From Alloscardovia theropitheci (lineage in GTDB: Bacteria; Actinomycetota; Actinomycetes; Actinomycetales; Bifidobacteriaceae): DNA of 64,000 nucleotides. The notes under the pieces are model-generated. The model saw only the letters and a list, made by a program, of their open reading frames with translations, was not told the origin of the DNA and ran no database searches. Location of the stretch: NCBI RefSeq assembly GCF_004332295.1, contig NZ_RXLP01000019.1, positions 302,408 to 366,407 of the forward strand. Direction: 5' to 3'. Both the position numbers and the translations under genes were made by a program. Position 1 is the first letter of the stretch. Each line of letters begins with the position of its first letter. This document shows, one piece after another, positions 17,729-26,868 of this stretch.

Positions 17729-19831
17729 ATGACAGACGAAACTTTTGGTCAATCACCAAACCAGACTCCACAGAATAATCCTTATATAAATAATGAACAG
17801 GCAGATCAGCAAGGACAAGTAGGAAATAATAATCCTACACAGCCAATGAATACGATGAATGCTCCTGCACAGTCGGCATCCGCGCAGTCAACACCTGCAC
17901 AGTCAACACCAGTGCAGCCAGCTCAGCCATATGTGGCACCGCAGCAGCCAATTCAACCGCAAAATGTTGCCCCTCGACCTATGCCAGTCGTTCCACCAAT
18001 TGGAGGGCCTACCGCACAACAGGCAAATTATCCTACGTCAAATTCTATGCAGCCTCGCATCCCAGGCGCGCCTTTGTACAACGCGAATTCAGGACAGAAT
18101 TCATCACAGAATCCAGCACAGTACAATTCATTTAATCCACAAGAAGTTCCTACGCAGGTAATGCCTACTGTCCCGCCTGTTTCTTCTCCTTCATCGACTT
18201 CTGTCCCACCTAATCCTTCATCAGCGACGTATCCATATGCTGCTCAAGCACAGCCACAGCAGGTGAATCAACCAAATCAGTCGCAGTCCAGACAACCTAC
18301 TGTACAGATGCCAGCTGTTAATCCGGCTCAGCTTTGGGCTGTTCCGTCACAGGTGCAGCAAGCACAGCCACAAACAGCACAAGCACAGACAGCTCAGACG
18401 CAGACACCAATGGGCACACCAAATAATGCAGGTAATCCACCTGCTAATATCTCTCGTCCAGCAAATATGCCTAACCCATTTGCAGACCCAGCAAACGCAT
18501 CAGGAACTCGTGCAAGTGTGACGGGTAATGAGAATCCATCCATGGCTCACGGCTCGTCGAATTACGGTGGATTCCCTAGCTATTCGCCATATACTAACCA
18601 AAAACAATCAAAGGTAAACGGAACGACGATTGCGGTTGCTATAGTTTCAGCTGCGCTTGCTGCAATTCTTGTAGCAGTTTTGGGAATCGTTGGAATTAAT
18701 AGCGGTCTTATTCGCACGAATGGCGGGTCAGCAGATACAAGTGTTGTTGATACGCCAGAAGTATCGAATTCTACTGGTGCGACCGGAAACTGGGTCGGGG
18801 TAGCACGTAAGGTATTACCAGCCGTTGTACTGATTCGCGGACAGGTATCTAAGGGTGTTATGTTTGGCTCTGGTGCATTCATTAGCAAGGACGGATACAT
18901 TATCACCAATAATCACGTGGTTGACGGTACTACAGCATTAGCTGTAACGATGTATGACGGCACTATTTATGATGCAGATATCGTTGGAACTGATCCAAGT
19001 ACTGATTTAGCTGTTATTAAGCTTAAGAATGCTCCAGATAACATTACAACAGTCGATTTTGCTAACTCCGACAAGCTCGTAGTTGGTCAGCAAGTTATGG
19101 CAGTTGGAAGCCCGCTTGGCTATCAGAATACTGTTACAAGCGGTATCATTTCGTCACTTAACCGTCCAGTTGCAGTTGCTGCAGAAGATAACAAGACTGT
19201 TGTTTATACCAATGCGATACAGGTTGATGCATCCATTAATCAGGGTAATTCGGGTGGTCCAACCTTTAATATCGCTGGACAGCTCATTGGCATTAACTCA
19301 TCTATTGCGACAGCATCAACAACTTCAGGTGATTCAAGCCTTGGTTCCGTAGGTATCGGATTCGCGATTCCGTCTAATCTTGCGAAGTGGGTTTCTCAAT
19401 CTCTGATGGAAAATAAGAAAGCTACGCATGTGGAGCTTGGAGTAAGCGCTCGTACTGCAGAAGTTGAAAGCGATGGATCGAGCCGTACCGGTGCACAATT
19501 AGTGTCCGTTAAGGATGATTCAGCAGCAAATTCAGCCGGTTTGAAGAAGGATGATGTCATCGTTGCCTATGATGGACATGAAGTAAATTCGATTAACCAA
19601 TTGCTAGGATTCATTCGCGCTGCTCAGCTTAATGATAAAGTCACGCTAACTATTGTGCGCGGTTCTCGCACTATGGAAGTGTCAGTAACGCTTGATCATG
19701 AAGAAAGCTCATCCCAGAGTTCCCAGTCGAGCGAATCGAATGATTCTAATAGCGAGAGTAACAACGATGAACTTGATGAATTACTCAAGAAGTATCGCGA
19801 TTTGCTTGATCAAAATGATGATAACGAATAA
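17729..19831 (+). CDS. membrane-anchored HtrA/DegP-type serine protease with PDZ domain
   Basis: This 700-residue protein has a long Pro/Gln/Ala-rich cytoplasmic tail (1-290), one transmembrane helix (about 297-326), a trypsin-like protease domain with triad His396 (NNHVVDG), Asp426 (STDLAVI) and Ser508 (GNSGGP), a PDZ domain (about 570-655) and an acidic Ser/Glu/Asp tail. Such proteases act outside the membrane in quality control of exported proteins. GGAGAG precedes the ATG. The N-terminal tail contains FADPANASGT (residues 251-260), which recurs in the second HtrA near 48.2-49.9 kb. Confidence 0.92.
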   Translation: MTDETFGQSPNQTPQNNPYINNEQADQQGQVGNNNPTQPMNTMNAPAQSASAQSTPAQSTPVQPAQPYVAPQQPIQPQNVAPRPMPVVPPIGGPTAQQANYPTSNSMQPRIPGAPLYNANSGQNSSQNPAQYNSFNPQEVPTQVMPTVPPVSSPSSTSVPPNPSSATYPYAAQAQPQQVNQPNQSQSRQPTVQMPAVNPAQLWAVPSQVQQAQPQTAQAQTAQTQTPMGTPNNAGNPPANISRPANMPNPFADPANASGTRASVTGNENPSMAHGSSNYGGFPSYSPYTNQKQSKVNGTTIAVAIVSAALAAILVAVLGIVGINSGLIRTNGGSADTSVVDTPEVSNSTGATGNWVGVARKVLPAVVLIRGQVSKGVMFGSGAFISKDGYIITNNHVVDGTTALAVTMYDGTIYDADIVGTDPSTDLAVIKLKNAPDNITTVDFANSDKLVVGQQVMAVGSPLGYQNTVTSGIISSLNRPVAVAAEDNKTVVYTNAIQVDASINQGNSGGPTFNIAGQLIGINSSIATASTTSGDSSLGSVGIGFAIPSNLAKWVSQSLMENKKATHVELGVSARTAEVESDGSSRTGAQLVSVKDDSAANSAGLKKDDVIVAYDGHEVNSINQLLGFIRAAQLNDKVTLTIVRGSRTMEVSVTLDHEESSSQSSQSSESNDSNSESNNDELDELLKKYRDLLDQNDDNE

Positions 19832-19892
19832 AACGTGGCTAAAGTAACGGTCGATAATTAATATCCTCCTAACTTTCGAGCGTTGAGCTAAA

Positions 19893-19940
19893 GACAAGCC
19901 TCATGTGGAACTATGAAAAGACTTCCGCGTGAGGTTTGTC
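19893..19940 (+). terminator. hairpin after the first HtrA gene
   Basis: About 18-base arms (GACAAGCCTCATGTGGAA against TTCCGCGTGAGGTTTGTC, pairing with a few G-U or mismatched positions) form a hairpin 60 bases after the stop codon. The U-run is weak, so this is a probable rather than certain terminator. Confidence 0.5.
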
Positions 19941-20043
19941 ATATTCTGTACGCAATTCTTGACTTACACATTTCTTTTGAATGGACTTTCCTATAAGCTA
20001 GTGCATAGCGATTAATAAGAAATAACCCTCGAGATAGGTAACA

Positions 20044-21465
20044 ATGCGAGATTTTAAAGTTGCAGTTATAGGTGCTGGCCCTGCTGGAGTATACGTGTCT
20101 GACATCCTCCTTCGTCAGATTGAAGCAAAACGTGACGCACTGGGATTAGGTGAAAACGCTACTGCTTATATAGATTTATTCGAAAAATTACCTGTGCCAT
20201 TCGGTTTAGTGCGCTATGGTGTAGCACCAGATCATCCGGCAATTAAATATATTATTGGCGCGCTTGAAAAGACTCTTAATAATCCGCAGATTCGTCTGCT
20301 CGCTGATGTGGAATTTGGGCGTGATATCTATTTGGATGATATTCGCGCTCGCTATGATGCCGTAATTTTTGCAACGGGTGCAATTGATGATAGGCCATTG
20401 ACGATCCCAGGCTCAGATGCGAAAGACGTGTATGGAGCCGCAAAATTTGTCGAATGGTATGACGGTTATCCAACTGCTTCGCCGCACTGGCCATTAGAAG
20501 CTCGTACAGTAGCTGTACTGGGTGGTGGAAACGTAGCTATGGATGTCTCACGTTTGCTTGCACGATATCCACAAGATTTGCTTCATACTGATATTCCAAA
20601 TAACGTATATGACGGTTTGGAAGCTAACAAGGCGGAAGATATTCATGTCTTTGTGCGTCGTGATGTAACGCATGCAAAATTCTCTGTACAAGAGTTACGC
20701 GAACTAGAAACGCTACCGGGTGTGGAAATCGTAACTTATGATGATGATTTCGCTCCAGAAACCCTGACTCAGGAACATCTTGCACAAGCGAGTGAAGATA
20801 AGTTAACTCGGCAAATGGTTGATGAATTACTCGCTGTCCGTGAAATGAGCGTGAAGATGATGGCGGAGCACGTCGATTTTGAAGGAAATCCTGCTCGTCG
20901 CCGTTTCTACCTTCATTTCAACGCTAATCCAGTTGAGATTATTACCTCAGATGATGGCCATGTGCAGGCAGTACGAATTGAAAAGACAACGACCACTCCT
21001 CAGGGTGCTATGTCTGGAACGGGCGAATTTTCAGATATCCCAGTTCAAGCTGTTTACCATGCGATTGGATATAAGCCTGCAGAAGTTGCTGGAATTCCTT
21101 ATGATGAAGCTGCTTATACGCTCGATAATCAAGGCGGACGTATCGCTGGTATGCCATTCGTGTATGTGACAGGATGGGCAAAGCGCGGGCCGGTAGGGCT
21201 TATCGGATCGACTAAGTCTGATGCATTGGAAACCGTTGAAAATATATTAGAAGATTGGGCACATAGCGCTGAACATGGTCGTGTCGCCACGCAAACTGAG
21301 CTTGATATAGTGCAGTTGCTTGAAGAACGTGGTGTAAAACCATTGGATTACGCTGCATGGCAGAAGGTGGATGCTTATGAGCGTGCTATGGGAGCTCGTG
21401 TTGAACGTGAACATATCAAAGTCATTGATGAGAATCAGTTACGTTCAATCGCACGTGGTGAATAA
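20044..21465 (+). CDS. fprA: ferredoxin--NADP+ reductase, FprA type
   Basis: This 473-residue flavoprotein of the adrenodoxin-reductase/FprA family moves electrons between NADPH and ferredoxin or flavodoxin. The FAD motif GAGPAG lies at the N-terminus, the NADPH motif GGGNVAMD near residue 160, and the family C-terminal signature (GWAKRGPVGLIGSTKSDA) near residue 375. It is cytosolic and of full length. A lipoprotein flavodoxin occurs 5 kb downstream, but a link is speculative. Confidence 0.93.
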   Translation: MRDFKVAVIGAGPAGVYVSDILLRQIEAKRDALGLGENATAYIDLFEKLPVPFGLVRYGVAPDHPAIKYIIGALEKTLNNPQIRLLADVEFGRDIYLDDIRARYDAVIFATGAIDDRPLTIPGSDAKDVYGAAKFVEWYDGYPTASPHWPLEARTVAVLGGGNVAMDVSRLLARYPQDLLHTDIPNNVYDGLEANKAEDIHVFVRRDVTHAKFSVQELRELETLPGVEIVTYDDDFAPETLTQEHLAQASEDKLTRQMVDELLAVREMSVKMMAEHVDFEGNPARRRFYLHFNANPVEIITSDDGHVQAVRIEKTTTTPQGAMSGTGEFSDIPVQAVYHAIGYKPAEVAGIPYDEAAYTLDNQGGRIAGMPFVYVTGWAKRGPVGLIGSTKSDALETVENILEDWAHSAEHGRVATQTELDIVQLLEERGVKPLDYAAWQKVDAYERAMGARVEREHIKVIDENQLRSIARGE

Positions 21466-21546
21466 TAATTAATAATTACATATTGGCTATTGCCTGATGA
21501 AGCATCCTGATACAATGCCCAGAAACCCTAAACAGAAGGAGTTCCA

Positions 21547-22542
21547 ATGAAAGTTCGTGGACATGCTAATGGCATAAAGACATTGGCACTTTTTGCTGTG
21601 CTATGGATAATTATCTTTGCTGTGTGGTTTTTCACTGGGCATTCTAGGTCTACTCTTGGAATATATGTTCTTATTGCGGTGGGGACGACTTTCTTCAGTT
21701 ACTGGTTTTCTGACTCTTTGTCACTTGCTTCTATGCAGGCACGTGAAGTGAGCGAACAAGAGCAGCCACGCTTGTATGCGATAGTGCGAGAACTATCCCA
21801 ACGCGCTGGCAAACCGATGCCACGCATTTATGTAGCACCGACGATGTCTCCTAATGCATTTGCTACTGGACGTAATGAACATCATGCGGCTGTATGCTGC
21901 ACGCAGGGAATTCTCGATATGCTTGATGATCGTGAAATTCGTGGAGTACTCGGACATGAGCTGATGCATGTGTACAATCATGATATTTTGACGTCATCTA
22001 TTGCTTCAGCAATGTCAATGGTAATCACATATCTGGCATATTCTTTGAGATTCTTCGGAGGTTCGTCACGAGATAATGATCGTAACTCGGGACCCATTGC
22101 CGCTATCGGCGGGTTGCTTGCAATAGTTCTCGCACCTATTGGAGCTTCTCTTGTGCAGATGGCAATTTCTCGAACACGTGAATACGATGCGGACGAAGAT
22201 GGATCAGTGCTCAGTGGCGACCCGATGGCGCTCGCATCGGCATTATACAAAATTGAATACGGTGTACAGCAGATCCCATTGCGTAAAACTGCAGGAACCG
22301 AGAACGTGTCAGCAATGATGATTTCTAGTCCGTTTAGAATGCAAGATATTAACCGGCTGTTTGCGACACATCCGGCGACTCAAGATCGCATCGCACGTTT
22401 GCAACAGATGGCGGTAGATATGGGACAATCCGCGGATATGAATTTTGGGTATAATGCCCCGTACCAGCAAGGTGCTTCATCTTCTGGTTATCCTACGGGT
22501 GGTGGGAATTATCCACAGCAGGGTGGGTATCAGCAGTATTAA
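21547..22542 (+). CDS. htpX: HtpX-like membrane zinc metalloprotease
   Basis: This 331-residue M48 protease has two N-terminal membrane helices (about 11-28 and 35-53), the zinc motif HELMH (HExxH; about residue 139), further helices near 155 and 185, and the third zinc ligand in the SRTREYDADEDG region. A Gly/Tyr/Gln-rich tail of about 35 residues ends the protein. HtpX degrades damaged membrane proteins with its active site facing the cytoplasm. It sits near the first HtrA gene, so protein quality control genes cluster here. AGAAGGAG precedes the ATG. Confidence 0.93.
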   Translation: MKVRGHANGIKTLALFAVLWIIIFAVWFFTGHSRSTLGIYVLIAVGTTFFSYWFSDSLSLASMQAREVSEQEQPRLYAIVRELSQRAGKPMPRIYVAPTMSPNAFATGRNEHHAAVCCTQGILDMLDDREIRGVLGHELMHVYNHDILTSSIASAMSMVITYLAYSLRFFGGSSRDNDRNSGPIAAIGGLLAIVLAPIGASLVQMAISRTREYDADEDGSVLSGDPMALASALYKIEYGVQQIPLRKTAGTENVSAMMISSPFRMQDINRLFATHPATQDRIARLQQMAVDMGQSADMNFGYNAPYQQGASSSGYPTGGGNYPQQGGYQQY

Positions 22543-22593
22543 GTAAGGTGTAGTTTCCGCACCGCGATATTCGCTGTGTATAACACGCGGTAC

Positions 22594-22623
22594 TTGTGTT
22601 TGTTTGTCATATAGATGTATAGT
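22594..22623 (+). promoter_or_regulatory. candidate promoter of the small RNA/NYN gene
   Basis: A -35-like TTGTGT (22594-22599) and a -10 TATAGT (22618-22623) are spaced by 18 bases. The predicted transcription start is near 22630, immediately ahead of the structured element. This is a pattern match only. Confidence 0.45.
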
Positions 22624-22636
22624 CTAAGTTATTAGT

Positions 22637-22693
22637 AGCTCCTGAAAGTAGGACTCCCACAATAAGGGAATCTCCGGAATCAGGAGTTTTTTT
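22637..22693 (+). ncRNA. structured leader or small RNA ending in an intrinsic terminator
   Basis: An outer 7-bp stem (CTCCTGA 22639-22645 with TCAGGAG 22680-22686) encloses an inner hairpin (GACTCCC with GGGAATC) and is followed by seven Ts (22687-22693). The NYN gene starts only 21 bases later. Because a promoter-like sequence ends just before it, the element could give a short RNA of about 60 bases, or act as an attenuator for the NYN gene. It does not match T-box or any riboswitch I recognise. Confidence 0.5.
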
Positions 22694-22714
22694 ATCACTC
22701 GATGGAGAATGTAA

Positions 22715-23374
22715 ATGAAGACAGCGATATTGGTTGATGGTGGATATTATCGTAAACGAGCGTATGCTGTTTTTGGTGATAAGTCTCCTCAAGAAAGGGC
22801 TACCGAACTTTATGACTACTGTCGTAACCACCTGCGTGAGGGGAATGATATTAGGAATGATTTATACAGAATATTCTATTATGATTGTCCTCCAATTAAT
22901 ACGCAGGTTTATCATCCTCTTACTCGGAAAAGCATTGATTTTGGTCGCAGTGATACTAAGAAGTGGACTGAAGAATTCTTTAATGAGCTGAGCCATAAAA
23001 GAAAAGTTGCATTGCGATTGGGAGAACTGAATGAAAAATCTGTGCACTATAATCTTAAATTCGATGTTACAAAAAAGCTACTTAATGGGAGCAAAGATCT
23101 TAGTGACTTATCTGAGCGAGATTTCACGTTAACATTGCAGCAAAAAGGCGTTGATATGCGTATTGGTCTAGATATTGCATCAATGGCTTATAAACGACAG
23201 GTTGATCAAATTATTCTTATAGCAGGTGACAGTGATTTTGTCCCGGCTGCAAAATTAGCTAGGCGCGAAGGCATTGATTTTATTCTTGATCCGCTTGGTG
23301 GACACATCAAAGATAATCTGAGTTTACATATTGATGGTTTGCATTCTCGCGATAAAGCGTTTAAGAATGAATGA
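22715..23374 (+). CDS. NYN-domain (LabA/DUF88-like PIN) putative ribonuclease
   Basis: This 219-residue protein has the PIN/NYN fold signature at both ends: AILVDGGYYRK at the N-terminus with the first acidic metal ligand, and LIAGDSDFVPAAKLARREGIDFILDP near residues 170-195 with the later Asp residues. NYN proteins are typically metal-dependent RNA nucleases. GGAGAATG precedes the ATG (22715). It is preceded by a compact hairpin plus T-run. Proteins of this architecture are scattered among gut bacteria; a defence or RNA-processing role is possible but unproven. Confidence 0.8.
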   Translation: MKTAILVDGGYYRKRAYAVFGDKSPQERATELYDYCRNHLREGNDIRNDLYRIFYYDCPPINTQVYHPLTRKSIDFGRSDTKKWTEEFFNELSHKRKVALRLGELNEKSVHYNLKFDVTKKLLNGSKDLSDLSERDFTLTLQQKGVDMRIGLDIASMAYKRQVDQIILIAGDSDFVPAAKLARREGIDFILDPLGGHIKDNLSLHIDGLHSRDKAFKNE

Positions 23375-23482
23375 GAAGCATTATAGGGACGAATAACACG
23401 ATAAAGAAATGAAGATTTCCAACGGTTCGCCCTCGGTGCTACACTGATTCACGTGCTTCGTGTGCACTATAGGAGCACAACT

Positions 23483-23553
23483 GCGGATGTAGTTCATCGG
23501 TAGAATGAGAGCTTCCCAAGCTCTAGAGGCGGGTTCGACTCCCGTCATCCGCT
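23483..23553 (+). tRNA. tRNA-Gly (CCC)
   Basis: The 71-base gene has a GCGGATG acceptor arm pairing with CATCCGC, anticodon stem AGAGC/GCTCT around loop TTCCCAA (anticodon CCC), and a T-arm GGGTTCGACTCCC. CCA is not encoded. It is a standard glycine tRNA. Confidence 0.95.
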
Positions 23554-23771
23554 CGATACTTATGTTTTTATAGATTTCTTTATTGGTGTCCGCTAATGTA
23601 ACGCTTGGTCGTATACATTATGGCGGTATTCCCGGCGGTTATCTTAAAAGTTGTATTTTGACAATTATTAAGAAAACAAGCAGAGAAAGACGTAATCTAA
23701 TTTATACAGAAACACTATGTATTAGTAAGTAATTGCTATATTTCCAAAATGCGAAAGTATTGAGGAATAAC

Positions 23772-25073
23772 CTTAATTTGGGTTAATGGTCAAAAAGTGT
23801 GTATGGATGGGTGTGTTTTATGTGGTTCGTCCTGCCCATCCGTAATGGATTTGTAGTTCTTGTGGATCGTATGTGCTGGCATGATCGTTGATAGTGGTAT
23901 CAGGTTTTTCATTAGTGGTGGGTTTGACGAGTGTGTTAGTGATCGCTTCATCATGATGTGTGGATAAATACGTGATGATATCAACAGGGTTTTCGCTCAT
24001 GCTGGTTAGTGTCCATTCAATCGCGCATCGCATATGATCTTGACTTAGGCCAGGATGCAGGCTTAAGAGACGACGTATGGTTTTGTTCACGCCTCCTTCT
24101 AACCGGTTTGTCGAGTTGAGCAGATGCTGGTGATTTTCTTGGTGTGTATTCAGGTACGTGAACAAGTGCTGTTTTCTTATTAAGCGTTCTAGTAAGCGGT
24201 AGGCCTTTCGTAGTCTGGCATGCGTATACCACCACGCAGGAGACTCGTATGGGTATCGCGGATTTGCAGTGACTTCATGAATCACATACCCATATGTTTG
24301 ATACCACTGGTTAATGTCTTGTTGCCACTGAATAGCTTGTTCTTGGGTATGTATTCGCAGAAGTTTCTTGCTTAACGTGAGTAAACTTTTGCCGGCAATA
24401 GTGCGTGGCTTACTTGTCAGATACACACGAATATTACGAGCAACATGAACGAGGCATCGTTGAATTCTCACGTCAGGCCATGTCTCGTGTAGTGCACGGT
24501 GAGCTCCTGGTCCACCGTCTAAACACACACATTCAGGTTCAACGAGTTGTTCTAGTAATGCTTTATACGCGGCAGTATTTTCACGATGACACCATTGCCA
24601 CGCGAGAACATGATGCGTGTTCATCGCGATAAGAAGACACCATTTATACGGTAAATAAATACCATCGATAAGAATCTGAGGTTCTATGACACCGGTTGTT
24701 GGTATAGACGGTACAGGTACGTGCCAACACCACTGAATATGTCGTGATAACGTTGAACGCGAGACGGGAAGAAACTCAACAGGCATATGAGAGAAAAGCC
24801 ACGATACGAATAATTGAGTATCTTTTCTATACCGTATATCATCACGACACTGTACCCGACTCATACCACATGTCATACATCGCCATCGTGTTGTTCCAGC
24901 ACGAGTTTTACCATTCTTGACCATTAACTGCCCACATAGCATACAACGAGGAATTCTGCCACCAGATACCATATATTATGGTCTCACACCATAAATACCC
25001 CACCACACACCAATAACCCCAAGCCCTAACCAACAAATTCATACACACATTATGACCATTAACCCCTTAATTT
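23772..25073 (-). mobile_element. complete IS256-family (IS1249-like) insertion sequence with target duplication
   Basis: The element itself spans 23780-25065 (1286 bp). Its ends are imperfect inverted repeats beginning GGGTTAATGGTCA and continuing with matching GTGTGTATG. The flanks carry a perfect 8-bp direct repeat, CTTAATTT, at 23772-23779 and 25066-25073, which I include in the span. The 8-bp duplication fits IS256-family transposition. The single transposase gene is uninterrupted, so the copy looks recent and potentially active. It landed about 70 bases upstream of padC. Confidence 0.93.
23818..24972 (-). CDS. IS1249-like transposase (IS256 family, MULE/mutator DDE type)
   Basis: This 384-residue transposase has an N-terminal zinc-ribbon (CMLCG...WRCMTCG, about residues 10-37). 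A DDE domain follows, whose likely catalytic residues are Asp in LIDGIYLP, Asp in CLDGGPGAH and Glu in NRLEGGVN. It catalyses movement of the surrounding element. The frame is intact and both terminal repeats are present. Confidence 0.9.
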   Translation of the reverse strand: MVSGGRIPRCMLCGQLMVKNGKTRAGTTRWRCMTCGMSRVQCRDDIRYRKDTQLFVSWLFSHMPVEFLPVSRSTLSRHIQWCWHVPVPSIPTTGVIEPQILIDGIYLPYKWCLLIAMNTHHVLAWQWCHRENTAAYKALLEQLVEPECVCLDGGPGAHRALHETWPDVRIQRCLVHVARNIRVYLTSKPRTIAGKSLLTLSKKLLRIHTQEQAIQWQQDINQWYQTYGYVIHEVTANPRYPYESPAWWYTHARLRKAYRLLERLIRKQHLFTYLNTHQENHQHLLNSTNRLEGGVNKTIRRLLSLHPGLSQDHMRCAIEWTLTSMSENPVDIITYLSTHHDEAITNTLVKPTTNEKPDTTINDHASTYDPQELQIHYGWAGRTT

Positions 25074-25100
25074 AGCGATGAATGATCGCTTAAATATATT
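25074..25100 (+). promoter_or_regulatory. candidate padC operator and -10
   Basis: A perfect inverted repeat AGCGAT-N5-ATCGCT (25074-25090) starts exactly where the IS target duplication ends and is followed by a -10-like TATATT (25095-25100). It is a plausible regulator site for padC. No PadR gene is in the window. Confidence 0.5.
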
Positions 25101-25144
25101 AGAGGGATAGCACATTCATTCATATTGTGTGAGAAGGATTTTTT

Positions 25145-25687
25145 ATGTCAGATACAAAGCAATTTAAAGATTTGGATGATTTTCTTGGAACTCATTTTAT
25201 TTATACCTACGATAATGGCTGGGAATATGAATGGTATGCGAAGAATGATCATACAGTCGATTACCGCATTCACGGGGGAATGGTTGCTGGCCGTTGGGTT
25301 AAGGATCAGGAAGCACAAATTGTAAAACTTACTGATGGAGTTTTTAAGATTACGTGGACTGAGCCAACGGGTACGGATGTAGCATTGGACTTTATGCCGA
25401 ACGAAGGGAAACTGCATGGGACTATTTTCTTCCCAAAGTGGGTTCAAGAGCATCCTGAAATCACTGTATGCTTCCAAAATGACTTCATTGATGTGATGGA
25501 AGAATCTCGTGAAAAGTATGAGACATATCCAAAATATGTTGTTCCTGAATTTGCGACTATTACATATATGGGAAATGCAGGACAGAACAATGATGATGTC
25601 ATAAGCGAAGCACCTTATGACGGTATGACTGATGATATTCGCTCCGGTCGTTATTTTGACGATAAATATAAGCGGATAAATAAATAG
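25145..25687 (+). CDS. padC: phenolic acid decarboxylase
   Basis: This 180-residue cofactor-free enzyme converts p-coumaric, ferulic and caffeic acids to vinyl phenols and CO2, a detoxification reaction for plant phenolics. The lipocalin-like PAD fold signature is clear: [14 protein letters not shown], then [13 protein letters not shown] and [13 protein letters not shown], with the conserved Tyr, Arg and Glu in these segments. Length is typical. It is expressed from its own region and followed by a terminator. The IS inserted directly upstream of its apparent promoter. Confidence 0.95.
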   Translation: MSDTKQFKDLDDFLGTHFIYTYDNGWEYEWYAKNDHTVDYRIHGGMVAGRWVKDQEAQIVKLTDGVFKITWTEPTGTDVALDFMPNEGKLHGTIFFPKWVQEHPEITVCFQNDFIDVMEESREKYETYPKYVVPEFATITYMGNAGQNNDDVISEAPYDGMTDDIRSGRYFDDKYKRINK

Positions 25688-25708
25688 AGGCTAAAATAAT
25701 AGCTGGTA

Positions 25709-25742
25709 TCCTCTCGTTAATTTTATCGAGAGGATTTTTTTA
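25709..25742 (+). terminator. padC terminator
   Basis: Arms TATCCTCTCG and CGAGAGGAT with an AT-rich loop are followed by a run of Ts, 22 bases after the padC stop. Confidence 0.85.
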
Positions 25743-25883
25743 TTAATCTAGTATCCTTGGTAAAGAATTATGATGATACAGCGTCAAAGCGCATAAAACC
25801 ATACGAGCTAAGCAATCATCATAGTGAGAAATTCCAAATGTAGTTTTGGATGTTTCATCTACGAGCTAATGCGATACGTATCA

Positions 25884-26762
25884 CTAATCATCTATCCTGA
25901 GCATCGGAAGTTGCTGTACGAAATCCTTTAATGCCGGGTTAAAGCTGGTATTGCAGCTGCAGTAGAAGGTTGCAGTAGCGTCAGTATCAAGAATTCTAAT
26001 GAATTTTCTTTCGCTATCCGTTCGTAATAATCGGTTATAAGCAATTTTTCGAGCTTCTTGAGTAACAAAATACAAAATTTCGCTATTTTCTACTACTGTT
26101 CTAAATGCCTCATCTGACTGCTGAACGAGCAACTGCGAGGCTGGTAGATGCTCTCGGCATACAGATATCCAGAAGCCCACATCGGGGTGCATAACGATGT
26201 TGTAGCCATTAAAATCGCTGAAACGTAATTCATCATACCGAGCGAGGATATGATTCGTAGGAACGGCTAGGTAAAGCGATTCCTGCATGAAAGGCACTGT
26301 GAGCGTGTTATTGCCGGTTATCGGATGTGGGGTAATAGTAAGCTGTGCATCATTTGATGATAAAGCATCCGTAATGGCATCTAATTGTGGCTCAATTGAT
26401 TGCGTAATTGAAAAGTTTGGAAAAATTCTGCGAACGATTGAAGAAATTACGGACAGCGGAACAGGCGCGCATGATGTGATACTGATACTTTTTTGTTGTG
26501 CATCATGCTTTCTTATATCTTCAAGCATGAGATTATATGAATCAACAACTGAGCGGGCTCTCTCTACCGCAAGATCGCCAGTAGAGTTAAGCGTAACGCT
26601 TCCAGAAGTTCTGTCGAAAAGTGAAACCTTAAACTCTGCTTCGAGTCGTTGCATTGTACGAGTAAGAGAAGGCTGTGATGTGTGTAACTCTCGTGCGGCG
26701 GCGGATAGCGTTCCTTTTCGTGCTACTACAAGGAGTTGTTCTAAATCATCAATACTTGCCAT
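25884..26762 (-). CDS. LysR-family transcriptional regulator
   Basis: This 292-residue protein has an N-terminal winged helix-turn-helix (residues about 3-62; LSAAARELHTSQPSLTRTMQRLE) and a periplasmic-binding-like effector domain. It converges on padC and lies 106 bases downstream of the flavodoxin gene on the same strand. Either neighbour may be a target, with the flavodoxin more likely from orientation. The effector is unknown. Confidence 0.9.
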   Translation of the reverse strand: MASIDDLEQLLVVARKGTLSAAARELHTSQPSLTRTMQRLEAEFKVSLFDRTSGSVTLNSTGDLAVERARSVVDSYNLMLEDIRKHDAQQKSISITSCAPVPLSVISSIVRRIFPNFSITQSIEPQLDAITDALSSNDAQLTITPHPITGNNTLTVPFMQESLYLAVPTNHILARYDELRFSDFNGYNIVMHPDVGFWISVCREHLPASQLLVQQSDEAFRTVVENSEILYFVTQEARKIAYNRLLRTDSERKFIRILDTDATATFYCSCNTSFNPALKDFVQQLPMLRIDD

Positions 26763-26868
26763 AATGCCCAGTCTCCTGAATATTCCATACTTACGTACAT
26801 TTTATATGAAATATGCAGGAGACGGGTTTCGCGCACAGAAAAATTCTGTTATGCGATAAAGTGAGTGA

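Noticed and set aside
22637..22693. T-box leader or known riboswitch before the NYN gene
   Set aside because: No T-box consensus, no tRNA-specifier loop and the element is only about 57 bases.
23554..23771. Possible remnant of a mobile element between tRNA-Gly and the IS
   Set aside because: The stretch is AT-rich and has no integrase fragment, inverted repeat or tRNA 3'-end duplication that I can identify.
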